Source: Pseudomonadota bacterium (GTDB taxonomy: Bacteria > Pseudomonadota > Gammaproteobacteria > Steroidobacterales > Steroidobacteraceae). Taken from it: 55,002 nucleotides of DNA. Below the pieces are notes generated by a model, which worked only from the letters and a program-made list of their open reading frames with translations, was not told where the DNA came from and searched no databases. The translations under genes and the position numbers were made by a program. The DNA lies in NCBI GenBank assembly GCA_023457495.1, contig JAEWLQ010000002.1, positions 1 through 55,002 of the forward strand, written 5' to 3'. Shown here piece by piece: positions 18,572 to 26,981 of this stretch; positions within the stretch are counted from its first letter, which is position 1, and the number at the start of each line of letters is the position of its first letter.

Positions 18572-19755
18572 GCCGCCAACGCCTGCGACAAAGCGTCGAC
18601 GAGCGCATCCACCTGGGCTTCCTCGTGCGCGGCTGACAACGTGATCCGAAGTCGCGCCGTCCCCGCCGGCACCGTCGGCGGCCGGATCGCCGCCACCAGG
18701 AAGCCACGCTCCTCGAGCGCCCTGCTCACCGCGATCGCCTTCGCGGCGTCCCCGACGATCACCGGCAGGATCGGTGTGACGTCAGCTGCGGCGATGCCGT
18801 CGGCGACGGCGGCTGCCTCGGACGTTCCGGGATGAGCACCGAGGCCGCGAGCATCGAGGGCGCTGCGGAGGCGCGATGCGAGGCCGAGCACCTTCTCGCG
18901 TCGCCAGGATTCCCGCTGGCTCACACGCAGCGCGGCGCGGGTCGCAGCGGCGACCGCGGGTGGCAGCGCGGTCGTGTAGATGTACGGGCGCGCCTTCTGG
19001 ATCAGGAATTCGATGAGGTCGGCATCACCCGCGACGAAGGCGCCGAACGTGCCGAAGGCCTTGCCGAAGGTGCCGACCAGCACGGGCACGTCCGCGCTCG
19101 ACAGACCGAAGTGCTCGAGCGATCCGCGGCCCGTCGCGCCGAGTACGCCGAGTCCGTGCGCGTCGTCGACTATCAGCCACGCATTCGCCTCGCGCGCCCC
19201 GCGCGCCAGGTCCGGCAGCGGCGCGACATCGCCGTCCATGCTGAACACACCGTCGGTGATCAGCAGCCGTGACTTCGCACCCGGCGCAGCCTTCGCGATG
19301 AGCTCTACCGCGCGACCGGCATCGCCGTGCGGATAGCGCCGCACCTCACCGCCCGCCAACCGGCAACCATCGATCAGTGACGCATGATTGAGCTTGTCGG
19401 CGACGAGAAGCGCCTTTTGATCCGCCAACGCATCAATGACCCCGATGTTCGCCATGTAGCCGGTCGAGAAAGCCAGCGCGCGTTCGCGCCCGGTGAACGC
19501 GGCCAGCTCCTCTTCAAGCGCCTCGTGCTCGACGCCGTGGCCGGTGACGAGGTGCGACGCGCCGCTCCCGACCCCGTGTGTATTCGCCGAATCGACGAAC
19601 GCGCCCACGACCTCCGGATGCGCCGCGAGCCCGAGGTAATCGTTACCGCAAAAGTTGATGAGCCCGGCGCGCGGCATCACGCGCCGCGAGCGCCGCAGGT
19701 TCTGCCGCTCGAGATCCGCGAGCGCGGCGCTCAGCGCTGCCGGGTCGCGTTGCAT
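18568..19755 (-). CDS. bioF: 8-amino-7-oxononanoate synthase
   Basis: PLP enzyme joining pimeloyl-ACP/CoA with alanine. The 395-aa alpha-oxoamine synthase has NFCGNDYLGLAAHPEV near the start, the PLP contact region VDDAHGLGVLG and the Schiff-base Lys in VGTFGKAFGTFGAF. The start codon lies inside the end of bioB (25-bp overlap) and the stop overlaps bioC. Confidence 0.96.
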   Translation of the reverse strand: MQRDPAALSAALADLERQNLRRSRRVMPRAGLINFCGNDYLGLAAHPEVVGAFVDSANTHGVGSGASHLVTGHGVEHEALEEELAAFTGRERALAFSTGYMANIGVIDALADQKALLVADKLNHASLIDGCRLAGGEVRRYPHGDAGRAVELIAKAAPGAKSRLLITDGVFSMDGDVAPLPDLARGAREANAWLIVDDAHGLGVLGATGRGSLEHFGLSSADVPVLVGTFGKAFGTFGAFVAGDADLIEFLIQKARPYIYTTALPPAVAAATRAALRVSQRESWRREKVLGLASRLRSALDARGLGAHPGTSEAAAVADGIAAADVTPILPVIVGDAAKAIAVSRALEERGFLVAAIRPPTVPAGTARLRITLSAAHEEAQVDALVDALSQALAA

Positions 19756-20822
19756 GACTGGCCCGGGCGCGCCGGCGCGTGGCCGTGGGCGCAGCCTGGC
19801 CCGTGCACGTGCTCAGCTTCACCGTGCGCGTGTTGCTGGGCGCCGTTGCCATTCGCCGCGAGACCCGGCGGGACCAGCGGCTCGATCCCGAGCCGCGTCA
19901 TCAACGCGCGATCACGCGCGACGTCCGGATTGCCGGTGGTCAGCAGCTTCTCGCCGTAAAAAATCGAATTCGCGCCGGCGAGGAAACACAGCGCCTGCAG
20001 CTCGTCGCTCATGACCTCGCGGCCCGCCGACAGGCGCACGCTCGCCTTCGGCATCACGATGCGCGCGACGGCAATCGTACGCACGAAGTCGAACGGGTCG
20101 ATGTCCTTCTGTCCCGCGAGCGGTGTCCCCGGCACGCGCACGAGCTGATTGATCGGCACGCTTTCCGGGTGCTGCGGCAGGTTGGCCAACGTCGCGAGCA
20201 TCGACGCGCGATCGCGCATCGTTTCGCCCATGCCGACGATGCCGCCGCAGCAGACGTTGAGCCCGGCGTCACGCACCGCGGCCAGCGTATCGAGACGGTC
20301 CTGGTACGTGCGCGTGGTGATGATCTCGCCGTAGAACTCGGGCGAGGTGTCGACGTTGTGGTTGTAGTAGTCGAGGCCGGCATCCTTGAGTTCATGCGCC
20401 TGTTCGGGCGTGAGCATGCCGAGCGTCGCGCAGGTTTCCATGCCGAGCGCGCGCACCTCCCGGATCATCGCGGCGACGGCTTCGACGTCGCGCTTCTTAG
20501 GCGAGCGCCACGCGGCGCCCATGCAGAAGCGCGTCGCGCCCGCGTCTTTGGCGGCCTGGGCGCGTGTGCGCACCTCATCGAGCGGCACCAGCTTCTCGCG
20601 CTCGAGGCCGGTGTCGTAGCGCACGCTCTGCGGGCAGTACGCGCAATCCTCGGGGCACGCGCCGGTCTTGATCGACAGCAGCGTGCTCATCTGCACGGCG
20701 TTGGCCGGCTGGTTGGCGCGGTGCGTCTCCTGCGCGCGGAACATGAGATCGGAGAATGGCAGCTGGAACAGCGCTTCGACCTCGGCGATCGTCCAGTCGT
20801 GGCGCACGGTGGTGGCGGTCAT
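19731..20822 (-). CDS. bioB: Biotin synthase with histidine-rich C-terminal tail
   Basis: Radical-SAM sulfur insertion into dethiobiotin. The 363-aa protein carries the CxxxCxYC cluster motif (GACPEDCAYCPQ) and [2Fe-2S] cluster region residues (CCGGIVGMGE, RLSAGRE). After the conserved end, about 35 extra residues include many His (QQHAHGEAEHVHGPGCAHGHAP), a likely metal-binding tail whose last codons overlap the bioF start. The ATG at 20822 has AGGG at suitable spacing; the ATG 6 bp earlier abuts the ribosome site. It is the first gene of bioB-F-C-D, divergent from comF. No clear BirA-type operator was recognised in the 75-bp divergent gap. Confidence 0.95.
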   Translation of the reverse strand: MTATTVRHDWTIAEVEALFQLPFSDLMFRAQETHRANQPANAVQMSTLLSIKTGACPEDCAYCPQSVRYDTGLEREKLVPLDEVRTRAQAAKDAGATRFCMGAAWRSPKKRDVEAVAAMIREVRALGMETCATLGMLTPEQAHELKDAGLDYYNHNVDTSPEFYGEIITTRTYQDRLDTLAAVRDAGLNVCCGGIVGMGETMRDRASMLATLANLPQHPESVPINQLVRVPGTPLAGQKDIDPFDFVRTIAVARIVMPKASVRLSAGREVMSDELQALCFLAGANSIFYGEKLLTTGNPDVARDRALMTRLGIEPLVPPGLAANGNGAQQHAHGEAEHVHGPGCAHGHAPARPGQSCNATRQR

Positions 20823-20897
20823 TCCCATCCCTTTATCTGTTGATTTGCAACGATTTTCGCCCTAGCCGGAGACGGCCGGACTGGCGAAACTCGGGGC

Positions 20898-21611
20898 ATG
20901 TTCCGGAGGGCAGAAGTCATTGTCAACCAGATCAGCCGGTTACGGTTGACGGCGCCGCGGGCACTTTCACGGGCGTTGGCGGCGACGGTGTTTCCGCCGC
21001 GCTGTGGGCTGTGCGGCTTTCCGGGGGCGACTCTCGACCTCGACCTATGCGGTGTCTGCCATTCGGACTTTCCGTGGTCGGCCGCGCGTTCCGACGATCG
21101 GGCCGGCGAACGAACGATCGCACTGCGTTACGAATATCCCGTCGACGACATGATCCGCCAGCTCAAATATCACCGTGAGTTCGCGCATGCGCGCGTACTC
21201 GGCGTGTTGCTCGCGGAAGTCGTGAGCCAGCGCGGTCTTTCACTCCCCCGCCTGCTCGTGCCCATGCCGCTGCACGACGCCCGTCTGCGCGACCGCGGCT
21301 TCAACCAGGCGCTGGCGATCGCGCGTTACGCTGGCCGCATGCTCGAGATTCCGATCGCTCGAAACGTCGTGAGACGAACGCGCGATACGCCTTCGCAGAC
21401 CGCGCTCGACGTTGGCGCACGCCGGCGAAACGTGCGCGGAGCGTTCGCCGTCAGCGGCACGAAAGCGCTCGGGAAGTTGTTGGCCGTCGAACACGTCGCC
21501 ATCGTCGACGACGTGGTGACCACCGGCAGCACCGTGAATGAACTGCGCTCGACGCTGCTCACCGCGGGAGTCGGCAAGGTGGACGTGTGGGCGGCGGCTC
21601 AGGCGCCCTGA
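20898..21611 (+). CDS. comF: ComF-family phosphoribosyltransferase-like protein
   Basis: A 237-aa member of the ComF/GntX family linked to DNA uptake in naturally competent bacteria. It has an N-terminal zinc-ribbon (CGLCGFPG, then CGVCHSDF) and a C-terminal PRTase fold with the PRPP-binding loop VAIVDDVVTTGSTVNE. RDRGFNQAL and RTRDTPSQTALDVGARRRNVRGAF are family hallmarks. It is divergent from bioB, as in many gammaproteobacteria. Confidence 0.92.
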   Translation: MFRRAEVIVNQISRLRLTAPRALSRALAATVFPPRCGLCGFPGATLDLDLCGVCHSDFPWSAARSDDRAGERTIALRYEYPVDDMIRQLKYHREFAHARVLGVLLAEVVSQRGLSLPRLLVPMPLHDARLRDRGFNQALAIARYAGRMLEIPIARNVVRRTRDTPSQTALDVGARRRNVRGAFAVSGTKALGKLLAVEHVAIVDDVVTTGSTVNELRSTLLTAGVGKVDVWAAAQAP

Positions 21612-21648
21612 ACTCGCGGCCAGCCGTCGGTCGACAACCGCACCGAAC

Positions 21649-22275
21649 TCACGCGAGCCCGGCTTTCTTCAGCGCCTCGAGCGGAGGTCCGTCGAATCGC
21701 TCGAGCGGCACGTTGCCCGTGTAACCGATGTCCTTCATGCCGATCGGTGTCGTATAAAACCCGCCGGCGGTCAGATCGCGGAACTTCGCGAAGAACTTTG
21801 CCGCCGCCGCGAACTGCGGCGCTGCCTTCGCGGCCGAGCAGATGTCGTCGGCGATGGCCACCCGCTGCGCATCGCTTGCCTCGTGAAACATCTTGCCGAA
21901 GCGCTTTTGCGATTCATCCTGGATCCACGCAATTCCCGCCAGGACGATCTCACGATCGCCGCGTTGCTGCGGATACGGCGCACTGATCCACTCGTCGATG
22001 AAATCGACCACGCCCACGGCCGACGCCGCGGGCGAGGATTCGTCCGCCGGAATGATGAGGTCGCACAATGTGGCGGTAGTTAGGCGGGCCTCCTCCGACA
22101 GCGTGAGTGGCCAGGGCCCGCCCGGCTTCCACTCCTTCATCAGGTCCGGATCCGTCCCGTAACCCGGCTGGTCCGCCGCGACATCGCGCGCCAGCGGCTC
22201 GCCCGCCTGCAACCGCAGCGATTGCGTCGCCGCGGCGACGGCCAGCATCCACTTGATCGAAGTACGCCGGTCCAT
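21649..22275 (-). CDS. Gluconate 2-dehydrogenase subunit 3-family protein, Tat-exported
   Basis: A 208-aa small subunit of a membrane/periplasmic sugar-type dehydrogenase. The N-terminus MDRRTSIKWM followed by a hydrophobic stretch looks like a twin-arginine signal. The body matches the family by LCDLIIPADESSPAASAVGVVDFIDEW and the late GGFYTTPIGMKDIGYTGN. It starts 2 bp past the GMC oxidoreductase stop with GGAAG upstream, so the two are translated together; the small subunit is thought to carry the cofactor-loaded large subunit across the membrane. Confidence 0.88.
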   Translation of the reverse strand: MDRRTSIKWMLAVAAATQSLRLQAGEPLARDVAADQPGYGTDPDLMKEWKPGGPWPLTLSEEARLTTATLCDLIIPADESSPAASAVGVVDFIDEWISAPYPQQRGDREIVLAGIAWIQDESQKRFGKMFHEASDAQRVAIADDICSAAKAAPQFAAAAKFFAKFRDLTAGGFYTTPIGMKDIGYTGNVPLERFDGPPLEALKKAGLA

Positions 22276-22277
22276 GT

Positions 22278-24059
22278 TCAAACTTCCTTCCGCTTCATCA
22301 GCGACAACATGTGATCCGACGCGCGCCAGGCCAGCGCCATGATGGTCAGCGTCGGATTCTTGTCCGCGTTCGAACACAGCGTCGCGCCATCGGTGATGAA
22401 CAGGTTCTTCATGTCCCAGCTCTGCCCGTAGCTGTTCGTCACGGAAGTCTTCGGATCCGTGCCCATGATGGCGCCGCCGACTTCGTGGATGATCACGCCG
22501 CCCTGCTTGATCGCCTTCTCACCCGACTGCGGCGCGCGTGGCAGCCGGCCGCCCATCGCCTCGATGATCTCCGCGCCCATCTTCTCCATGTGTGCAGCCT
22601 GGCCGATCTCGTGCGGCGACCATTTCCAGTGGAACCGCAGCACGGGAATTCCGAAGCGGTCCTTCACCTGCGGATCGAGCTCGGCGTAGCAATCCTCGTT
22701 CGGGATCATCTCGCCGCGGCCGGAGAACCACACGAACGAACCGTAGTAGCGGCGCGCGTCCTCCTTGAACTTGCGGCCGTACGAACCACCCGTCAGCCAT
22801 TCGAGTCCCGCGGCCGTGCCCATCTCCGGCATGCGGCGTCCGCCGCCGAACTCGAAGTGATAGCCGCGCGCGAAGCCGAGCTTCCCGGCGAGTTGCTCCT
22901 TGTACAGCCACCACGGCGTATAGAGGTGTCCGAAGTCCGCGCCGTCCTCGTTGTGCAGCGGCATGTTCTCGAGCAGCGGCACCTGGCCGCCGATGCCGGC
23001 GCCGACGGTATCCATGATGTATTTGCCGATCTTGCCGCTCGAATTCGCGACGCCGGAATTGAGCAGGATGCGCACCGACTCGAGCGCGCTCGCAGCCAGC
23101 ACGACGAGGCGTGCCTTCACGCGATGCTCGGCGCCGGTCTTGCGGTCGATGTAGAGGACGCCTTCGGCCTGCCCATCCTTACGCTTCGTGACCGCGCGCA
23201 CCATCGCGTCGGTGACGATGTCGAGATTGCCGGTTTCGAGCGCCGGAGGAATGTGCACCGTGGTCGACTGGTAGTTGGCCCGGATCGAACAGCCGCGACC
23301 GCAGGGCGTCGCCCAGAAACACGCAGTGCGTTTTTCCATGTCGGCGGCGAGGATTGCCTGTGCCTTCGCATTGCCCGGATGCAGCAGCTTCGGCAGCCGC
23401 TTGTGATCGAGCCGGGTGGTCAGCACCGCGCGATGCATCGGGATCACGGGCACGCCGAGCCGCCCGGCGCGCTGCTGGATCAAAAGGTCGCTGACGCGTG
23501 GCGCGGGCGGCGGCAACAGCACGCCCTTCGAAGAACGCGGTGTGTTCTCGAGATCCTCCTCGCCGCCGTACACGCCGATGAGCATCTCGACCTTGTCGTA
23601 GTAAGGCGCGAGGTCGGGATAGTCGAGCGGCCAGTCGAACCCGAGCCCGTCGCGGCTGCGGGGTTTGAAGTCGTAGGCGCCATTGCGCAGCGAGATGCGG
23701 CCCCAGTGGTTCGTGCGGCCGCCCAGCATGCGCGCGCGCCACCACTGGAACTGCCGCGCCGGGTCTTCCGAGGCGCTGGTGTAGGGCTCGCCCGGAACCT
23801 GCCAGCCGCCGTCGATGGTCGCGTCCCAGAACCCGAAGGGTTTCTCCGGAGTGCCCGAACCCCGCAGCGGCGCCTCGGAGTTGACCTGCATCATCGGGGT
23901 TTCGACCGCCGGCTCGTAGCGGCGGCCGGCCTCGAGCATGAGGACCTTCGCCCCTTCCATCGTGAGCGTGTAGGCCGTCTGGCCGCCCGCCGCCCCCGAG
24001 CCCACGACGATTACGTCATATGTGTTCTTGTCGGCGTCGCCGGCGGAGATGAATGGCAT
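22278..24059 (-). CDS. GMC-family FAD oxidoreductase (large subunit)
   Basis: A 593-aa flavoprotein with N-terminal FAD-binding motif VIVVGSGAAGGQTAYTL, the GGRTNHWG motif and a C-terminal GMC segment (IHEVGGAIMGTDPKTSVTNSYGQ, then ITDGATLCSNADKNPTLTIMALA). It belongs with the gluconate/sorbitol/2-keto-gluconate dehydrogenase large subunits that pair with the small subunit encoded immediately downstream. No signal peptide is visible, consistent with piggy-back Tat export. Substrate cannot be assigned. The ATG at 24059 is preferred over one at 24095. A cytochrome c third subunit, common in this class, is absent here. Confidence 0.88.
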   Translation of the reverse strand: MPFISAGDADKNTYDVIVVGSGAAGGQTAYTLTMEGAKVLMLEAGRRYEPAVETPMMQVNSEAPLRGSGTPEKPFGFWDATIDGGWQVPGEPYTSASEDPARQFQWWRARMLGGRTNHWGRISLRNGAYDFKPRSRDGLGFDWPLDYPDLAPYYDKVEMLIGVYGGEEDLENTPRSSKGVLLPPPAPRVSDLLIQQRAGRLGVPVIPMHRAVLTTRLDHKRLPKLLHPGNAKAQAILAADMEKRTACFWATPCGRGCSIRANYQSTTVHIPPALETGNLDIVTDAMVRAVTKRKDGQAEGVLYIDRKTGAEHRVKARLVVLAASALESVRILLNSGVANSSGKIGKYIMDTVGAGIGGQVPLLENMPLHNEDGADFGHLYTPWWLYKEQLAGKLGFARGYHFEFGGGRRMPEMGTAAGLEWLTGGSYGRKFKEDARRYYGSFVWFSGRGEMIPNEDCYAELDPQVKDRFGIPVLRFHWKWSPHEIGQAAHMEKMGAEIIEAMGGRLPRAPQSGEKAIKQGGVIIHEVGGAIMGTDPKTSVTNSYGQSWDMKNLFITDGATLCSNADKNPTLTIMALAWRASDHMLSLMKRKEV

Positions 24060-24171
24060 GGCGCCCGATTCTAGGGCGGTGCCGCCGGGTGTCATAGACG
24101 AAAGCTATGCGGTCGTGGGCTAGGCTCGCGGCCACACTATTCATGACCGGCCCAGCCGGCGCGGCACGAAC

Positions 24172-25206
24172 TTGGGTTCCATTCTCCTCGGACGACGACA
24201 GCTCCTGCAGGGCGCCCTGGCGGCTGCCCTGCCGCTTTCGCTCGCCGGTTGCGCGGGCAACAACGATGGCCGGCGCAAGCCGCTGATCGTCGGCGGCTTG
24301 CCGGTCACCTGCAATCTCACGCTCCCGGTCGCCTGCCTCGCGAAGGAAACCGCGCTCACGGCCGGAACGGCACAGACTGACTACCGCTTCGAATACAGCA
24401 AATACAGCGGCTGGCCCGAGATCAAGGAATCGCTGATGTCCGGGCGCATCCAGGCGGCCTACATGCTCGCGCCGCTCGTGATGGACCTGGCGGACAAAAA
24501 GATTCCCGTGAAGATCGTCTCGCTCGGCCACCGTTCGGGCGCCGTGATCATGGTGCGCGAGGACTCGTCGTATCAGAAGTTCTCGGATCTGCGCGGCAAG
24601 CGCATCGCGATCCCCAGCCGCTTCGCGGTCGACTTCCTGTTCCTGCGCAAGATGCTCACGCGCGAGAACATGACTCCCAATGACATCGAGATCATCGAGA
24701 TGCCGCCGCCCGACATGCCGGCGGCGCTGTACGCGAACGCCGTCGACGCCTACTGCACGGGCGAGCCCTTCGGCGCGGCGGCGCAGAGCGCGGGTTACGC
24801 GCGCGTGCTGCGCATGACGCGCGACGAGTGGCGCAACTACATCTGCTGCTGTCTCACGGTGCGCGAGGAACTGCTCCAGTCCGATCCGGCGATGGTCCAG
24901 GAGCTGGTCAACCTGGTGCTCGGCGCGGGCGAGTGGCTGGACACGCAGCAATCCAACCGCGACAAGGCCGTCGAGATCGCGGCGCGACGGGAAAACTTCA
25001 ACCAGGACCCGAAGATCATCCAGTTCGTGATGGAGAACCCCACGGACCGCGTGACTTACGGAGATTTGCGAATGATCCGCGAGGAGTTCGAGGAGCTCAT
25101 GCAACTATCTATCGAAGCTGGAACGATCAAGCACCCGATCGCGTACGAGACGTACACCGACGAACGATTCGCGAAGGCGGCGCAGGCCGCGCCAATCGTA
25201 CTGTGA
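24172..25206 (+). CDS. ABC transporter substrate-binding lipoprotein (NrtA/TauA-like)
   Basis: A 344-aa periplasmic binding protein of the nitrate/sulfonate/bicarbonate class. The N-terminus has twin arginine residues by name only (GRRQLLQ), a hydrophobic stretch and the lipobox LAGC, implying Tat export and lipidation. The body has family traits (GWPEIKESLMSGRIQAAYMLAPL, DLRGKRIAIPSR). A run of three Cys (ICCCL, near residue 225) is unusual for the family and could bind a soft metal. The start is a TTG at 24172; no ATG is in frame upstream. The stop overlaps the SCO gene's ATG, beginning a five-gene operon. Confidence 0.85.
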   Translation: MGSILLGRRQLLQGALAAALPLSLAGCAGNNDGRRKPLIVGGLPVTCNLTLPVACLAKETALTAGTAQTDYRFEYSKYSGWPEIKESLMSGRIQAAYMLAPLVMDLADKKIPVKIVSLGHRSGAVIMVREDSSYQKFSDLRGKRIAIPSRFAVDFLFLRKMLTRENMTPNDIEIIEMPPPDMPAALYANAVDAYCTGEPFGAAAQSAGYARVLRMTRDEWRNYICCCLTVREELLQSDPAMVQELVNLVLGAGEWLDTQQSNRDKAVEIAARRENFNQDPKIIQFVMENPTDRVTYGDLRMIREEFEELMQLSIEAGTIKHPIAYETYTDERFAKAAQAAPIVL

Positions 25207-25787
25207 TGCGCGCGCTCGTCCTGTTCGTGTTGTTAGGTGCTTCCGCGGCGTTCGCGGAAGTTGCGACGGCGCCCGCGAGCTTCAAGGCGGGCGTGTTGTC
25301 GCCCGTGATGGCCGCCCCCGAGATCGAGCTGCACGGCACGGATGGCAAGCCGCTCAACCTCGCGCGTTTCCGCGGCAAGGTCGTGCTGATGGCGTTCGGC
25401 TTCAGCAACTGCGGTGAAGTCTGTCCGATCACGCTCGCGACCCTCGCCGGCGCGAAGCGCAAGCTCGGTCCGGAAGGCGCCGACGTGCAGGTCGTGTACG
25501 TCACCGTGGATCCCGAGCGCGACGACGCGGCGACGATGAAGAAGTACCTCGCCAACTTCGATCCGACGTTCATCGGCGGCGTCGGCACGCCCGCCGAAAT
25601 CGACGTGGCGCAGAAGAGCTTCGGCGTTTCCTCGAAGAAAATCTTCGGCAGCAACGGCAACTACACGGTCGGCCATTCGTCGTCCATCTACATGATCGAC
25701 CGCGCCGGCGGGCTGCGCGCGGTCATGCCGTACGGCCACCCGGCCGACGACTTCGTGCATGACCTCAAACTACTGCTCGCGAAGTGA
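25206..25787 (+). CDS. SCO1/SenC-family protein
   Basis: A 193-aa exported thioredoxin-fold protein with signal peptide (LVLFVLLGASAAFA), the copper/redox motif CGEVC in the SCO position (NCGEVCPITL) and the distal His in VGHSSSIYMID. SCO proteins deliver copper to the CuA site of oxidases or act as thiol reductases. Its ATG at 25206 overlaps the ABC binding-protein stop, and its stop overlaps the GTG of the cupredoxin-like gene, so it is part of the transporter operon rather than of the cox operon 9 kb away. Confidence 0.9.
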   Translation: MRALVLFVLLGASAAFAEVATAPASFKAGVLSPVMAAPEIELHGTDGKPLNLARFRGKVVLMAFGFSNCGEVCPITLATLAGAKRKLGPEGADVQVVYVTVDPERDDAATMKKYLANFDPTFIGGVGTPAEIDVAQKSFGVSSKKIFGSNGNYTVGHSSSIYMIDRAGGLRAVMPYGHPADDFVHDLKLLLAK

Positions 25788-26209
25788 AGATGCGTCGCGC
25801 CTGGATCGCCGCTCCGCTGGTGGTGGTCCTGGCGGCGCTCGCCTGGGCCGGTTTCGCGCCCATCGAGGTCGCCTCGCGCGAGGAAGTGTTCGAGATACCC
25901 AAGGGCACCTTTGCCCGGCGCATGTCGGGCGACCTGGTGGAGATCCTGCCCTCGGAAATCCGGCTGACGCTTGGGCTCAACGACGTGCTGCTGCTGCGCA
26001 ACCTCGACGAGGTGCCGCAGGTGTTCGGGCCCACGATCATGATGCCCGGCCAGAGTTTCAGGCTGCCGTTCGAAAAGGCGGCGGAATACCAGTTCGCGTG
26101 CACCGCGCACGCGAGCGGACAGATGACGATCATCGTCGATGAAGAACCCGTGACGCCCTGGGCGAGGATCCTGTGGCGCGCACGTAATGGGTGGGGAGAA
26201 GCAGGGTAA
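25784..26209 (+). CDS. Cupredoxin-like exported protein
   Basis: A 141-aa protein with an N-terminal signal anchor (AAPLVVVLAALAWAGFA) and a beta-sandwich ending in CTAHASGQM, which is exactly the C-x2-H-x4-M type-1 copper loop of plastocyanins. The N-terminal ligand position (NLDEVPQVF, aligned to the usual N-x-D-x-x-P-H) has Gln instead of His, so the copper site is either altered or used for a different purpose. The start is GTG at 25784 overlapping the SCO stop, or ATG at 25790. It lies between the SCO and permease genes. Domain identity is a pattern call. Confidence 0.7.
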   Translation: MKMRRAWIAAPLVVVLAALAWAGFAPIEVASREEVFEIPKGTFARRMSGDLVEILPSEIRLTLGLNDVLLLRNLDEVPQVFGPTIMMPGQSFRLPFEKAAEYQFACTAHASGQMTIIVDEEPVTPWARILWRARNGWGEAG

Positions 26210-26968
26210 ATGAAAGATCTGAAACACTCACTGCCGTCGATCGTCGTGATCGCGGTGGTGGTCGGTTTGTGGTGGGCCACGGTGGAGTTCACGAAAAGCG
26301 TGATCTTCCCGACGCCCTGGCAGGTGCTGACCGGCACCGTGGAGCTGGCGCGTGATGGCACCCTGTGGGAGCACATCGGCGCGTCGTTGATGCGCGTGGG
26401 TATCGGCTTCGGCATAGCGGTGCTGCTCGCGGTCCCGCTCGGCCTGTGGATGGGCCGCGTGCACGGCGCATTCGTGACGCTGAACCCGATCTTCCAGATC
26501 CTGCGGCCGATCTCGCCGATCGCCTGGATCCCGATCGCGATCCTGTGGTTCGGCGTCGGCAACGCCTCGCCTATCTACCTGATCTTCATCGCGTCGGTGT
26601 TCCCGATGATCGTGCAGACCACGGTCGGCGTGCACACCATCGAGAAGCGTTACCTGCGCGCCGCGGAGAACTTCGACGTGCCGCGGAGCAAGTTCCTCAT
26701 GCAGGTCGTGTTCCCCGCGAGCCTGCCGCAGATCATCACCGGCATGCGGATCGGCCTCGGCGTCGCGTGGCTGGTGGTCGTCGCGGCCGAGATGATCGCG
26801 CTGCGCTCGGGCCTCGGCTACATGATCATGGACGCGCGCAACGCCGGTAACCGCTACGACCTCGTGGTGGCGGGAATGATCATCATCGGCCTCATCGGGC
26901 TCGCGCTCGACGGCATCATGCGATTGCTCGAGAGCATGAAGATCGTGCGGTGGCGTTATGCTCACTAA
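26210..26968 (+). CDS. ABC transporter permease (TauC/SsuC/NrtB-like)
   Basis: A 252-aa inner-membrane permease with about six helices and the BPD-type loop (EAA motif region: AAENFDVPRSKFLMQVVFPASLPQIITGMRIGLG), which couples to the ATPase. Closest in kind to nitrate/sulfonate/taurine permeases. It starts directly after the cupredoxin-like stop and overlaps the next start, so all five genes form a transcription and translation unit. Confidence 0.93.
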   Translation: MKDLKHSLPSIVVIAVVVGLWWATVEFTKSVIFPTPWQVLTGTVELARDGTLWEHIGASLMRVGIGFGIAVLLAVPLGLWMGRVHGAFVTLNPIFQILRPISPIAWIPIAILWFGVGNASPIYLIFIASVFPMIVQTTVGVHTIEKRYLRAAENFDVPRSKFLMQVVFPASLPQIITGMRIGLGVAWLVVVAAEMIALRSGLGYMIMDARNAGNRYDLVVAGMIIIGLIGLALDGIMRLLESMKIVRWRYAH

Positions 26969-26981
26969 GACCCGGACCGCC

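Noticed and set aside
20823..20897. BirA-type biotin operator in the comF-bioB gap
   Set aside because: Only a short GTTG/CAAC inverted repeat is present; the TTGTAAACC half-sites are missing.
22311..24074. Long plus-strand ORF opposite the GMC oxidoreductase
   Set aside because: Composition is shadow-like (Arg/His/Ala) with no domain, and the opposite strand has clear FAD and GMC motifs.
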